The position numbers were made by a program, and so were the translations under genes. DNA of 64,000 nt from Qipengyuania vulgaris (GTDB taxonomy: Bacteria; Pseudomonadota; Alphaproteobacteria; Sphingomonadales; Sphingomonadaceae), in the NCBI GenBank assembly GCA_000756795.1, contig CCSI01000008.1, positions 18,668-82,667 of the forward strand, given 5' to 3'. Positions 9,713 to 17,025 of the stretch are shown one piece after another. Numbering within the stretch: the stretch's first letter is position 1; each line of letters begins with the position of its first letter. Below the pieces are notes generated by a model. The model was not told where the DNA came from. It ran no database searches and saw nothing but the letters and a program-made list of their open reading frames with translations.

Positions 9713-10839
9713 CGAGGGGCGGGCGGCTGGCGCTGTCGCTCGCGGCACTTGTGTTTGCCGGTCTCGCGCTGTTTTCGGGGCTCGACCGCCATAGCGAGCA
9801 TGAGCCTGGCGCGGTCGGGTTGGTGCCGGAGAATTTACGAGCGTCCAGCTGGGAAGTTGCTGCGGCACAGGCCCTCTCGCAGGGCGAAGCTGCCCGAGCC
9901 GGCGAGCTTGCCGCCGAGGCGGTCTCTGCCAATCCGCTTGACCCCGAAGCCGTGAGTCTTTTCGCCGCTTCACGCCTTGCTGCGGGAGAACGGATAGAAG
10001 CGGGTCGTGCTTTCGAAGTGGCCTCGCTGCTCGGCTTTCGCACGCCGCTGGTGCAGGCCTATTTCTTCGATATCGCAATCGCGTCGGGCAACGCAGAGGC
10101 GGCTGCCGACCGGCTCGATGTCCTGCTGGCGGTGCAACCGTCGATGGCAGCCAATGGCTACTTCTTTTCCGCGCTCGAACAGGTCGAGGGTGGCCGCAGC
10201 GAACTGGCTCGCCGGCTGCAAGAGCCACCCGATTGGGCTGATGCCTACCTCACCGGCTTTCGTGCAGACAACGCGTCCTTGGCAGCCCGCGCGGCCTTCC
10301 TTGCAAGGCAAGCGGGCGAGGTCCCCCTGGGCTGCGAGCGTATCGAACCGATGCTGCGTGAACTCGCTAGGCGAAGCATGCGGGGTGAGGCCATGCGGCT
10401 GGCACAGGGCCAATGTCCTGAACGTGCTTTGGCGCAGGCCTTGATTGACCCGGGCTTCGAGACCTTGGGAGAGGACAGCGCATTCGGTTGGCGGCGGCAT
10501 GGGAGCGGGGATTTGCGCATTTCTTCCATCGGTAGGAAAGAGAAGATGGTCGAGGTGGAGAACCGCTCGGCGACGACTCGGCTGGTCCTGTCCCAGCTCG
10601 TTGCGCTGGAACCGGGGGAGTATCGCATTTTCGCCAGCGTTGCGGGCGGTCCGCGCGATGCTGTCATTGCCTCGCTCGATTGCGGGGCGCCGAAGAGACC
10701 TTCGGGGAGGGGCGGTTCGCTCGGGCGCGGACAATTGGTGTCGGTGCCGGATTGCGACGACCTTACGCTTGGTATCTGGATCAAGCCGGCGGCAGTGCCT
10801 CTGCAACTGGACGACTTGCGGATTTCGCCGGTCGGCTAG
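9709..10839 (+). CDS. Hypothetical exopolysaccharide-operon protein (membrane-anchored, repeat-like)
   Basis: A 376-residue protein, last in the exopolysaccharide operon; I do not recognise a named family. It begins with GTG overlapping the Wzc stop (GTGA). An N-terminal hydrophobic helix (residues 6-22) is followed by an Ala-rich helical region resembling tetratricopeptide repeats (about residues 40-200) and a C-terminal beta-rich region. Proteins of this layout often end sphingomonad EPS operons. A role as a periplasmic scaffold for export is inference. The stop TAG overlaps the stop of the opposing glycosyltransferase within a CTAG palindrome. Confidence 0.75.
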   Translation: MTRGGRLALSLAALVFAGLALFSGLDRHSEHEPGAVGLVPENLRASSWEVAAAQALSQGEAARAGELAAEAVSANPLDPEAVSLFAASRLAAGERIEAGRAFEVASLLGFRTPLVQAYFFDIAIASGNAEAAADRLDVLLAVQPSMAANGYFFSALEQVEGGRSELARRLQEPPDWADAYLTGFRADNASLAARAAFLARQAGEVPLGCERIEPMLRELARRSMRGEAMRLAQGQCPERALAQALIDPGFETLGEDSAFGWRRHGSGDLRISSIGRKEKMVEVENRSATTRLVLSQLVALEPGEYRIFASVAGGPRDAVIASLDCGAPKRPSGRGGSLGRGQLVSVPDCDDLTLGIWIKPAAVPLQLDDLRISPVG

Positions 10840-11969
10840 CTTTCCAACAGCCTGGAATAGAAGAGATCCCACTTCTCCGCGATAGTGGCAGGTGAGAAGT
10901 GCCCACCGGCGAGGTCGCGGGCAGATTGCGACATTGCCTGCCACTCTTCCTTCGCCATCGTCATGCCCTCCACTAGGGCTTGCGAGATGGAGGCCCTGTC
11001 GGTCCCGCATTGCAGCGCAGCGCCATTCACGAAGCCTTCCGGCAAGTGGCAGTGGCTGGTCATGATGGTCGGCACACCTGCCGCCCAGCTTTCAAGTATC
11101 GCCATCGGCAGCCCCTCGCTGAAGGATGGCAGCACGAGGAAGCGCGAGAGGTCGAACAGCGCGGCTTTCTGCGAACCGAAAGCCGTCCCGACGAATTCGA
11201 TGCCCGCACCGCGATGCTCCTTCATGGCGTTTTCGAGCATCTCGATTCCCGCGTCGTCACCCCATCCGGCGATGGTCAGTGTGGCATCCTCGGGAAGCTG
11301 GTCGCGGACCTTTACCCATGCCGCGACGAGGGCAGCGATGTTCTTCTTCTCGTGGATGCGCCCGAGGTAGAGCGCGTTGGGGCCGCGCGGCAGGTCGCTT
11401 GGCGAGGATAGCGGCGGGGCGGGGTTGGGAATGGTCGCAACCTTGGTCCCCCGCGTCTCATGCGCGATGTCCTGCGCCTCGGCTTCGGTGAGGGCGTGGA
11501 AGGCGCTTGCTGCCCGCCATGCGCTTCGCTCCCACGCTGCCCGCGCGAGGTGCTTCTTCCACGCGTTGCGGCGGGTAATCCACGGGTCGAGCATGCCATG
11601 CGGACTGATGACGAGCGGCTTGCCCGAGTGCTTCGCCCACTGGCCTGCTGCATGGCTGGGATATTGCCAGATGCCGTGGAGGTGGAGGAGGTCCAGCCCC
11701 GCGGCTTCCAGCGAATTTGAAAGGTCCGGCGAATAGCCGAGGAAGGCTGGGCCGGACTGGTCCACGAGATGCGTTTCCACGCTTTCGAGCCGCCATGCAT
11801 CGGCCTCGCTATCCTCCTCGCGAAGGCCCAGCACGACCGGCTCGGCACCGAGCGCGCGCAGCATTTCCGCTTGAGCGAAGACCGCCTCGAACACGCCGCC
11901 GTTGCGGCGCGAGACCCATGAGGAAAGCAGGCCTATCCGCTTTCCTGCAAGGGATGCGGACGAACTCAG
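10836..11969 (-). CDS. Glycosyltransferase family 4 protein (probable CTG start)
   Basis: A retaining GT-B glycosyltransferase, likely adding a sugar to a polysaccharide precursor. C-terminal GT1 signatures are clear: LYLGRIHEKKN, LVLPSFSEGLPMAILESWAAG. The first ATG/GTG/TTG candidate in frame is a GTG at 11894, but the same frame upstream encodes GKRIGLLSSWVSRRNGG, the usual first beta strand and Gly-rich loop of the donor fold. No ATG, GTG or TTG precedes it; a CTG at 11969, overlapping the TGA of the upstream gene (CTGA), with AGAAGG ten bases before, would give 377 residues. Convergent with the exopolysaccharide operon. Confidence 0.85.
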   Translation of the reverse strand: MSSSASLAGKRIGLLSSWVSRRNGGVFEAVFAQAEMLRALGAEPVVLGLREEDSEADAWRLESVETHLVDQSGPAFLGYSPDLSNSLEAAGLDLLHLHGIWQYPSHAAGQWAKHSGKPLVISPHGMLDPWITRRNAWKKHLARAAWERSAWRAASAFHALTEAEAQDIAHETRGTKVATIPNPAPPLSSPSDLPRGPNALYLGRIHEKKNIAALVAAWVKVRDQLPEDATLTIAGWGDDAGIEMLENAMKEHRGAGIEFVGTAFGSQKAALFDLSRFLVLPSFSEGLPMAILESWAAGVPTIMTSHCHLPEGFVNGAALQCGTDRASISQALVEGMTMAKEEWQAMSQSARDLAGGHFSPATIAEKWDLFYSRLLES

Positions 11970-12976
11970 GCCTCGACGACCTTCTGCTCGATGGCACCGA
12001 AGATCGAATGGCCGTCGGCGTCCTTCATCTCGACGCGGACGGTGTCGCCCGGTGCCATGAAGCGGGTTTTCGCCTCGCCGTCGGCGATTGTCTCGATCAT
12101 GCGGATTTCGGCGATGCAGCTATAGCCGAGACCGCCTTCGGAAACTGGTTTGCCAGGGTCGCCATCGGGGCCCTGGTTCGAGACCGTGCCCGAGCCGATG
12201 ATGGTGCCTGCACCCAGGTCGCGCGTCTTGGCCGCATGGGCGACGAGGTCGGCGAGACTGAAGGTCGCATCGACACCAGCATTGGCGCGGCCGAAGGGTT
12301 CGCCATTGTAATCGACCATCAGCGGCAGGTGGATGACGCTGCCCTTCCATGCATCGCCCAATTCGTCGGGCGTGACCGCGACGGGGCTGAAGGCACTGGC
12401 AGGCTTGGACTGGAAGAAGCCGAAGCCCTTGGCGAGTTCGCCGGGGATGAGGCCGCGAAGGCTCACGTCGTTCACCAGCATCACCAGCTTGATGTGCCCG
12501 GCTGCATCCTCGCTCGACACGCCCATCGGCACGTCGTCGGTAATGACCGCGATTTCGCCCTCCATGTCGCAGCCCCACTTGGTGTCCTTCAAGGGGATGT
12601 CGTCGCGCGGGGCGAGGAAGTTGTCGCTGCCGCCCTGGTACATGAGCGGGTCGTGGTAGAAGCTCTCGGGCACCTCGGCACCGCGCGCCTTACGCACCAG
12701 TTCGACGTGGTTGATATAGGCCGATCCGTCCGCCCACTGGTAGGCGCGCGGCAGCGGTGAATGCGCCTCGCGCTCGTGGAACCGTTCGCAGGGCACCGCT
12801 TGGTGTTCGACATCGGTGTAGAGCGCTTCCAACTTGGGCGCGACCTCGTCCCAATTGTCGAGTGCGGCCTGCATCGTCGGTGCGATGTTGTCGGCGGCGC
12901 AGTAACGGGTGAGGTCTTTCGAGACGACCACCAGCTTGCCGTCGCGGGATCCGTCTTTCAGCGTGGCGAGTTTCAT
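11966..12976 (-). CDS. Fumarylacetoacetate hydrolase family protein
   Basis: A 336-residue FAH-family C-C hydrolase with the short N-terminal domain followed by the catalytic domain. Metal-binding acidic residues are in CDMEGEIAVI and VNDVSLRGLIP, and the conserved GSGTVSNQG is present. With maleylacetoacetate isomerase 15 bases upstream in the same operon, it most likely cleaves fumarylacetoacetate to fumarate and acetoacetate (tyrosine/homogentisate route); fumarylpyruvate from gentisate is an alternative. Its TGA lies within CTGA at the proposed start of the downstream glycosyltransferase. Confidence 0.9.
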   Translation of the reverse strand: MKLATLKDGSRDGKLVVVSKDLTRYCAADNIAPTMQAALDNWDEVAPKLEALYTDVEHQAVPCERFHEREAHSPLPRAYQWADGSAYINHVELVRKARGAEVPESFYHDPLMYQGGSDNFLAPRDDIPLKDTKWGCDMEGEIAVITDDVPMGVSSEDAAGHIKLVMLVNDVSLRGLIPGELAKGFGFFQSKPASAFSPVAVTPDELGDAWKGSVIHLPLMVDYNGEPFGRANAGVDATFSLADLVAHAAKTRDLGAGTIIGSGTVSNQGPDGDPGKPVSEGGLGYSCIAEIRMIETIADGEAKTRFMAPGDTVRVEMKDADGHSIFGAIEQKVVEA

Positions 12977-12991
12977 GGGAGGTCCTCTCTC

Positions 12992-13636
12992 TTATTGGTT
13001 TTCGGGATTGTCGGGCTGCGCGTCCGGATGGGCGCGCTGGAATTCGGGAAGGGCGAGGCAGGCCGCCTCTATTCGCTCGATATGCGGCTTGTCCGAGAAG
13101 TCGAACTCGAACCGCCGGGCATTGTAGACCTGCGGGAGCAGGCAGACTTCGAAGAAGCCGGGTTTGTCGAAAAGGAAGTCGCCCGTGCCGAGCTGGGCCA
13201 GCCGCGCTTCCAGCGGGTCGAGCGTGCGCGCAAGCCAGTGGCGGTACCACACCGCAATCTCGTCTTGCGACTTGCCATATTCGTTGGCGAGATACTTCAG
13301 CACCGGCAGGTTGAGCGGCGCGTGGAGTTCGGTCGCAATGGCGTAGGCCAGTTCGCGCGCGACATAGCGGTCGTCGAGGTCGGCGGGCAGTAGCGGCCTG
13401 TCGGGATAAGCCTCGTCGAGCCACTCGATTTGCGCCATCGACTGCACGCGGTCCTTGCCGCCCGCCTCCAGCAGCGGCACCGAACCGAAGGGATTGCGGC
13501 TGGTGAAAACCTCGCCCTTCTGCTCCGCCTTGAGCAGGTTTACCGGCACATATTCGTATTCGAGTCCCTTGAGCTCCAGCGCGATGCGCAGGCGGTAGCT
13601 GGTCGAACTGCGATAGTAACCGTGCAGGCGGATCAT
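12992..13636 (-). CDS. maiA: Maleylacetoacetate isomerase (zeta-class GST)
   Basis: A 214-residue glutathione S-transferase-fold protein. It begins MIRLHGYYRSSTSYRLRIAL, with the zeta-class SSxSxR active-site motif at residues 10-15, then NPFGSVPLLE (glutathione contact) and a helical C-terminal domain. It converts maleylacetoacetate (or maleylpyruvate) to the fumaryl isomer for the FAH-family hydrolase encoded 15 bases downstream. The frame stays open upstream to 13762, but the ATG at 13636, preceded by CTAGGAGAGACAG, fits the family start exactly. Confidence 0.92.
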   Translation of the reverse strand: MIRLHGYYRSSTSYRLRIALELKGLEYEYVPVNLLKAEQKGEVFTSRNPFGSVPLLEAGGKDRVQSMAQIEWLDEAYPDRPLLPADLDDRYVARELAYAIATELHAPLNLPVLKYLANEYGKSQDEIAVWYRHWLARTLDPLEARLAQLGTGDFLFDKPGFFEVCLLPQVYNARRFEFDFSDKPHIERIEAACLALPEFQRAHPDAQPDNPENQ

Positions 13637-13761
13637 GCTGTCTCTCCTAGAGGATGGAACACATGGAACACGGTCTGGGGCGAAAATCGCGACCCCGTGC
13701 GGACCGTGAGAAAATCGTGGGTCCGGGCGGGTTCGTGGTTGCTCATGCGCACTTGATGCCA

Positions 13762-13783
13762 CCTTCCCTCGATGTAGGGAAGG
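13762..13783 (-). terminator. Perfect 8-bp stem-loop after glutaryl-CoA dehydrogenase
   Basis: CCTTCCCT (13762-13769), loop CGATGT, AGGGAAGG (13776-13783): a perfect inverted repeat four bases past the stop of the dehydrogenase. No T-run follows, so it is either a Rho-assisted or weak terminator, or an mRNA 3' end stabiliser. Confidence 0.55.
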
Positions 13784-13786
13784 GGA

Positions 13787-14971
13787 TCAGAATGCGGCAA
13801 TTCCCGTGATGGCGCGGCCGAGGATCAGCGCATGGACGTCATGCGTGCCTTCGTAGGTGTTGACCGTCTCGAGGTTCACCATGTGGCGAATGACCTGGTA
13901 TTCCTCCGAGATGCCATTGCCGCCATGCATGTCGCGCGACTTGCGGGCGATATCCAAGGCCTTGCCGACATTGTTGCGCTTCACGATGGAAATCATGTCG
14001 GGCGCAAACTTGCCTTCGTCCATCAGACGGCCGACGCGAAGCGAACCCTGCAGGCCGAGCGAGATTTCGGTCATCATGTCGGCAAGCTTCAATTGGTAGA
14101 GTTGCTTCGATGCAAGCGGCACGCCGAATTGCTGGCGATCGAGACCGTACTGGCGGGCGGCATGCATGCAGAATTCGGCCGCACCCAGCGCGCCCCAGCT
14201 GATGCCGTAGCGCGCGCGGTTGAGGCAGCCGAAGGGACCTTTGAGTCCCTGCACTTCGGGAAGCAGCGCGTCTTCGCCCACTTCGACCTCGTCCATGACA
14301 ATCATGCCAGTTGTGCTGGCGCGCAGCGAAATCTTGCCTTCGATTTTCGGAGCCGAGAGGCCCTTCATTCCCTTTTCGAGCACGAAGCCGCGAATGCCGC
14401 CGCCATGCGCTTCGCTCTTCGCCCAGACGACGAAGACATCGGCGAAGGGCGAGTTCGAAATCCAGGTTTTCGAGCCGTTGATGACATAGCCGCTGTCGAC
14501 CTTCTTGGCGGTGGTTTTCATGCCCGCCGGATCACTGCCCGCATCGGGTTCGGTCAGGCCGAAGCAGCCGATGAGCTGGCCGCTGGCGAGGCCGGGCAGG
14601 TATTTCCGCTTCTGCTCTTCCGAGCCATAGGCGTGGATGGGATACATCACGAGGCTCGACTGGACCGACGCCATCGAGCGGTAGCCGGAATCGACGCGCT
14701 CGATTTCGCGCGCGATCAGGCCGTAGGCGACGTAGCTTGCGCCTGCGCCGCCATATTCCTCCGGCACAGTCGCGCCGAGCAGGCCCGCTTCACCCATAAG
14801 CGGGAAGAGTTCAGGCGCGTCCTTCTCGGCAGAAAACGCCTCGATGACACGCGGCTGGAGTTCGCCCTGCGCAAATGCATGCGCAGCGTCGCGGATCATC
14901 CGCTCTTCCTCGGTCAGCTGTTCATCGAGGTTGAAGGGATCAGTCCAGTCGAACGGCACCATACCAGCCAT
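13787..14971 (-). CDS. gcdH: Glutaryl-CoA dehydrogenase (acyl-CoA dehydrogenase family)
   Basis: A 394-residue FAD enzyme that oxidises and decarboxylates glutaryl-CoA to crotonyl-CoA in lysine and aromatic degradation. It is recognised by the [16 protein letters not shown] start, [31 protein letters not shown] and the catalytic-Glu segment [15 protein letters not shown] near the C-terminus. The catalytic Glu within YEGT matches the glutaryl-CoA type, unlike the paralogue at 4209-5372. It is transcribed alone: a 61-base gap separates it from the next upstream gene, and a stem-loop follows its stop. Confidence 0.93.
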   Translation of the reverse strand: MAGMVPFDWTDPFNLDEQLTEEERMIRDAAHAFAQGELQPRVIEAFSAEKDAPELFPLMGEAGLLGATVPEEYGGAGASYVAYGLIAREIERVDSGYRSMASVQSSLVMYPIHAYGSEEQKRKYLPGLASGQLIGCFGLTEPDAGSDPAGMKTTAKKVDSGYVINGSKTWISNSPFADVFVVWAKSEAHGGGIRGFVLEKGMKGLSAPKIEGKISLRASTTGMIVMDEVEVGEDALLPEVQGLKGPFGCLNRARYGISWGALGAAEFCMHAARQYGLDRQQFGVPLASKQLYQLKLADMMTEISLGLQGSLRVGRLMDEGKFAPDMISIVKRNNVGKALDIARKSRDMHGGNGISEEYQVIRHMVNLETVNTYEGTHDVHALILGRAITGIAAF

Positions 14972-15032
14972 GTGGTCTCCTTTGTAACTTTATTCGCCGA
15001 TGGCAGAGCCAAGAGGCCCTTGCAAGGGGGCT

Positions 15033-15470
15033 TCAGGCGGGTTCCGCATCGCTAGGCTTGAGAAGCGTGTAGCTGCTTTCGTCGCATAGGCCAGTCACCC
15101 ATTCTTCGCCAACCTTGAGCCATGCGTGGAAGCGGGGGATTCCTGCCTCGTCGCGCTGGGTGCCTATGAAGAGGCTGGGGGTGATGCCGCGCCGCTCGAG
15201 CATCCAGCGCGCGGCGATTGCCTGCGGGAGGCAATTGGGCGCGCCCGGCACGTTGTTGAGCGCGCGCTGCATCGCGAGGCGCACGCGGCGGATGGTCGCG
15301 AGGTTGTCTGTTGCGCCCTGTTCAGTTGACACCGTACCGAACCGCGAACGCCAGCGCCGCGGCGGCACTCTGGCGATAAGCGTCCTGGCAAACAGCACCA
15401 GCACGATGGCTTCGAGCGAGGCAATCTTGTCGGCGCTGTCGAGCGCGAGGAAGGTGCGAAGCTTGGGCAT
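15033..15470 (-). CDS. Lasso peptide biosynthesis B2-like protein (transglutaminase-fold protease), orphan
   Basis: A 145-residue protein with the Transglut_core3/B2 pattern: PNCLPQAIAARWMLERRG carrying the catalytic Cys (about residue 79), a PSLFIGTQR strand, then RFHAWLKVGEEWV carrying the His (about residue 115). Family members cleave leader peptides in lasso-peptide pathways. No B1 (PqqD-like), C (asparagine-synthetase-like) or precursor gene is seen nearby, so it is an orphan here and its substrate is unknown. It follows the Cys-rich protein gene by 37 bases that hold a stem-loop ending three bases before the ATG, with no free Shine-Dalgarno sequence. Confidence 0.82.
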   Translation of the reverse strand: MPKLRTFLALDSADKIASLEAIVLVLFARTLIARVPPRRWRSRFGTVSTEQGATDNLATIRRVRLAMQRALNNVPGAPNCLPQAIAARWMLERRGITPSLFIGTQRDEAGIPRFHAWLKVGEEWVTGLCDESSYTLLKPSDAEPA

Positions 15471-15473
15471 GAC

Positions 15474-15496
15474 GGGGGCGAGTATATCACGCCCCC
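15474..15496 (-). promoter_or_regulatory. GC-rich hairpin abutting the start codon of the B2-like gene
   Basis: On the minus strand GGGGGCG (15496-15490), a 9-base loop, then CGCCCCC (15480-15474) form a perfect 7-bp stem only three bases before the ATG at 15470. It would occlude ribosome loading, or act as a weak terminator of the upstream Cys-rich gene; no T-run follows. Confidence 0.5.
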
Positions 15497-15507
15497 ACCA
15501 AATTGCC

Positions 15508-15906
15508 TCAATTCACTTTCGGAAGCGCCTTGCGGCAATCGTCGGCGCATTCGCGGCACATCTTGGCGCACCATTTGCAATGGTCGTTATTGTGCTTTTC
15601 GCATTCCTCGGCGCAGGTTTCGCAGGCCTTGATGCACAATTCGAGCTGGGCGCGAAGCACATCGATGTTCTGCGCGGTGCGGCGCGTGGCGAGACGGGCG
15701 GTGGAGGCGCAGATATCTGCGCAGTCGAGGCAGTTGCGCACGCATTGCGACATGTCCATTTCGTTGCCCGACATTTCTGCAACGCAGGCATCTGCGCAGC
15801 TGGTGCAGAAGAGCGAGCACAGCATGGCGTGCCGGGCGGCGAGTATCAGCTCTTCGGTCTCGTCCTGAACCTGGGGGTGATAGCCGACCATTTTTTGAAG
15901 CGACAT
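15508..15906 (-). CDS. Cysteine-rich four-helix-bundle copper storage protein (Csp-like, DUF326)
   Basis: A 132-residue protein with 17 cysteines in four clusters, spaced as on four helices: LCSLFCTSCADAC, QCVRNCLDCADIC, LCIKACETCAEEC and HCKWCAKMCRECADDC. This matches the copper storage protein family, which binds many Cu(I) ions inside a helical bundle. No signal peptide or Tat motif is seen, so it should be cytosolic (Csp3-like). The start at 15906 has its Shine-Dalgarno (AGGAAAGG) buried in the right arm of a 9-bp hairpin, so expression is probably controlled in the leader. A response regulator gene lies upstream on the same strand. Confidence 0.9.
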   Translation of the reverse strand: MSLQKMVGYHPQVQDETEELILAARHAMLCSLFCTSCADACVAEMSGNEMDMSQCVRNCLDCADICASTARLATRRTAQNIDVLRAQLELCIKACETCAEECEKHNNDHCKWCAKMCRECADDCRKALPKVN

Positions 15907-15907
15907 G

Positions 15908-15949
15908 AAAAAGCCTTTCCTCGGATGTGTTACCTACCCAAGGAAAGGC
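15908..15949 (-). promoter_or_regulatory. Leader hairpin with U-run sequestering the copper storage gene's ribosome-binding site
   Basis: In the direction of transcription: GCCTTTCCT (15949-15941), a 19-base loop, AGGAAAGGC (15921-15913), TTTTT (15912-15908), C, then ATG at 15906. The two 9-base arms are perfectly complementary. The right arm contains the only plausible Shine-Dalgarno sequence, and stem plus T5 has the form of an intrinsic terminator. It could terminate transcription from the upstream response regulator, attenuate the copper gene, or block its translation until the stem is opened. Confidence 0.65.
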
Positions 15950-15961
15950 CGCGAGCCGTAA

Positions 15962-15993
15962 GGGCGTTCCGAGATTTCTCGGTTCGGGCGTTC
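15962..15993. promoter_or_regulatory. Palindrome flanked by direct repeats upstream of the copper storage gene
   Basis: GGGCGTTC occurs twice in the same orientation (15962-15969 and 15986-15993) around a perfect palindrome CCGAGA-TT-TCTCGG (15969-15982). The second copy covers the stop of the response regulator. The symmetry suggests a DNA-binding site or a second hairpin; no regulator family is identified. Confidence 0.35.
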
Positions 15994-16360
15994 AGCCGTG
16001 GGCAGCAGCGCGCTGGACCGAGTGGATGACCTCGGCTGGCGGGCAGGGCTTGTGCAGCGCCTGTGCGCTGGGGAAGCGGCGGGAGACTTCTTCGGGGGTC
16101 AGCTGGCCGGAATGGAAGATGACCGGCACGTCTTCGGCCATCATCTGCTCGGCAAGCGGATAGACGATACCGTCGCCCAGCTGCACGTCGAGAATGGCGA
16201 TGTCGGGCTTGGATTTCTGGTAGGCGAGCATGGCGCTCGAGAGGTCGTCGTATGGGCCTTCGACGATATATCCGGCTTCGGAAACGGTATCGCAAAGGTC
16301 ATAGCCGACGATCATTTCATCCTCGGCGACGAGCACGCGTAGCGGCTGCTGCTGTCCCAT
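15992..16360 (-). CDS. Single-domain response regulator
   Basis: A 122-residue CheY-like receiver with no output domain. The acidic pair is in LVAEDEM, the phosphoacceptor Asp in AILDVQLGDG, the switch Ser in IFHSGQ and the conserved Lys in LHKPCPP, so it should be phosphorylatable. An in-frame ATG lies 30 bases upstream, but the ATG at 16360 has GAGGAGAG at a good distance. It closely resembles in style the regulator at 47230-47613 and the small receivers paired with HWE-kinases. No kinase is adjacent. Confidence 0.88.
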   Translation of the reverse strand: MGQQQPLRVLVAEDEMIVGYDLCDTVSEAGYIVEGPYDDLSSAMLAYQKSKPDIAILDVQLGDGIVYPLAEQMMAEDVPVIFHSGQLTPEEVSRRFPSAQALHKPCPPAEVIHSVQRAAAHG

Positions 16361-16427
16361 CCAGGCTCTCTCCTCTTTCGCGCGACCCAAGTACTCTTAA
16401 TGAGGAGATTCTAATAAGGTTCCCGCG

Positions 16428-16901
16428 TCAGGCACCGGCTCCGTATTTCGCGTTGAAGTCGGCGGACTTGCCATCGGCGAGAAGGCGCGCCTGGCCGGTC
16501 CAGTCGTCTCGGCGGATACGGCCCTCGAAGCGGCCAAGTTGCGCGTCTATACGGTCGATTTCCGCTTCGTCCCACGCGGCGATTTGCGCAAAGCTGTTGA
16601 CGCCGAGGCTTTCGAGCGTGGCGGCCAGTTTCGGCCCGACACCCTTGATGCGGGTGAGGTCGTCGCCATTGCCGTCGCTGACCTTGGTTACGGTCGGCTG
16701 CGGGTCGGTGGTCGCAGCGGGCGGGGCGTCGACCAGCGCATTATTGCGCTGTGCGCGTTCGGCGCCTTCGTCGAGCACGTCCTGCTTCGTGCCGGTCACC
16801 CGCGTGCGGCGGCTGCTACGGAAGAGGAACCATGCGACGAGCAGGCCCACGACCAGCGCGATGGCAAGCAGGATCCAGTTTTCGGCGAGGAGTTGGCTCA
16901 T
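16428..16901 (-). CDS. Membrane-anchored helix-hairpin-helix protein
   Basis: A 157-residue protein: one N-terminal membrane helix (residues 8-27, WILLAIALVVGLLVAWFLF), a basic and polar linker, then a helix-hairpin-helix-like domain DDLTRIKGVGPKLAATLESLG at about residues 85-105 followed by FAQIAAWDEAEIDRID. Such domains are seen in alphaproteobacterial membrane proteins of unknown function and may bind DNA or act as protein adaptors. Its ATG overlaps the TGA of a 41-residue membrane peptide gene upstream, so it is the third gene of an operon with that peptide and an OmpA-like protein. Confidence 0.8.
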   Translation of the reverse strand: MSQLLAENWILLAIALVVGLLVAWFLFRSSRRTRVTGTKQDVLDEGAERAQRNNALVDAPPAATTDPQPTVTKVSDGNGDDLTRIKGVGPKLAATLESLGVNSFAQIAAWDEAEIDRIDAQLGRFEGRIRRDDWTGQARLLADGKSADFNAKYGAGA

Positions 16902-17023
16902 GTGATGTCCTTGGTTTCTTCGGTTTGGACCGGCGCCGCGCGGCCCCACAGCGCCCAGCCGATTGTGAGGCCGAGGAGGTAAGCGACCAACATCAGGGCA
17001 ATGACTTCGAACCAGATGGGCAT
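16898..17023 (-). CDS. Small 41-residue single-span membrane protein
   Basis: A short open frame from ATG at 17023 to TGA at 16898-16900. The product MPIWFEVIALMLVAYLLGLT continues with IGWALWGR and a charged tail (TEETKDIT): one membrane helix of about 22 residues. Two bases separate it from the stop of the OmpA-like gene, whose last codons supply CCCGAGGTAA as a ribosome-binding region. Its TGA overlaps the ATG of the HhH membrane protein (ATGA). Position, coupling and composition argue that it is real. No family is recognised; a role as a small partner of the two envelope proteins is inference. Confidence 0.72.
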   Translation of the reverse strand: MPIWFEVIALMLVAYLLGLTIGWALWGRAAPVQTEETKDIT

Positions 17024-17025
17024 GG

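Noticed and set aside
13633..13746. 37-codon minus-strand frame ending in ATGA with maiA
   Set aside because: The overlap is suggestive, but there is no ribosome-binding site, no membrane helix or motif, and it contains the short repeat GGAACACATGGAACAC. Conservation would be needed.
16361..16440. Possible EcfG promoter upstream of the response regulator at 15992-16360
   Set aside because: GGAAC is present, but the -10 reads ATT in place of GTT and the -35 lies at the end of the HhH gene; too weak to call.
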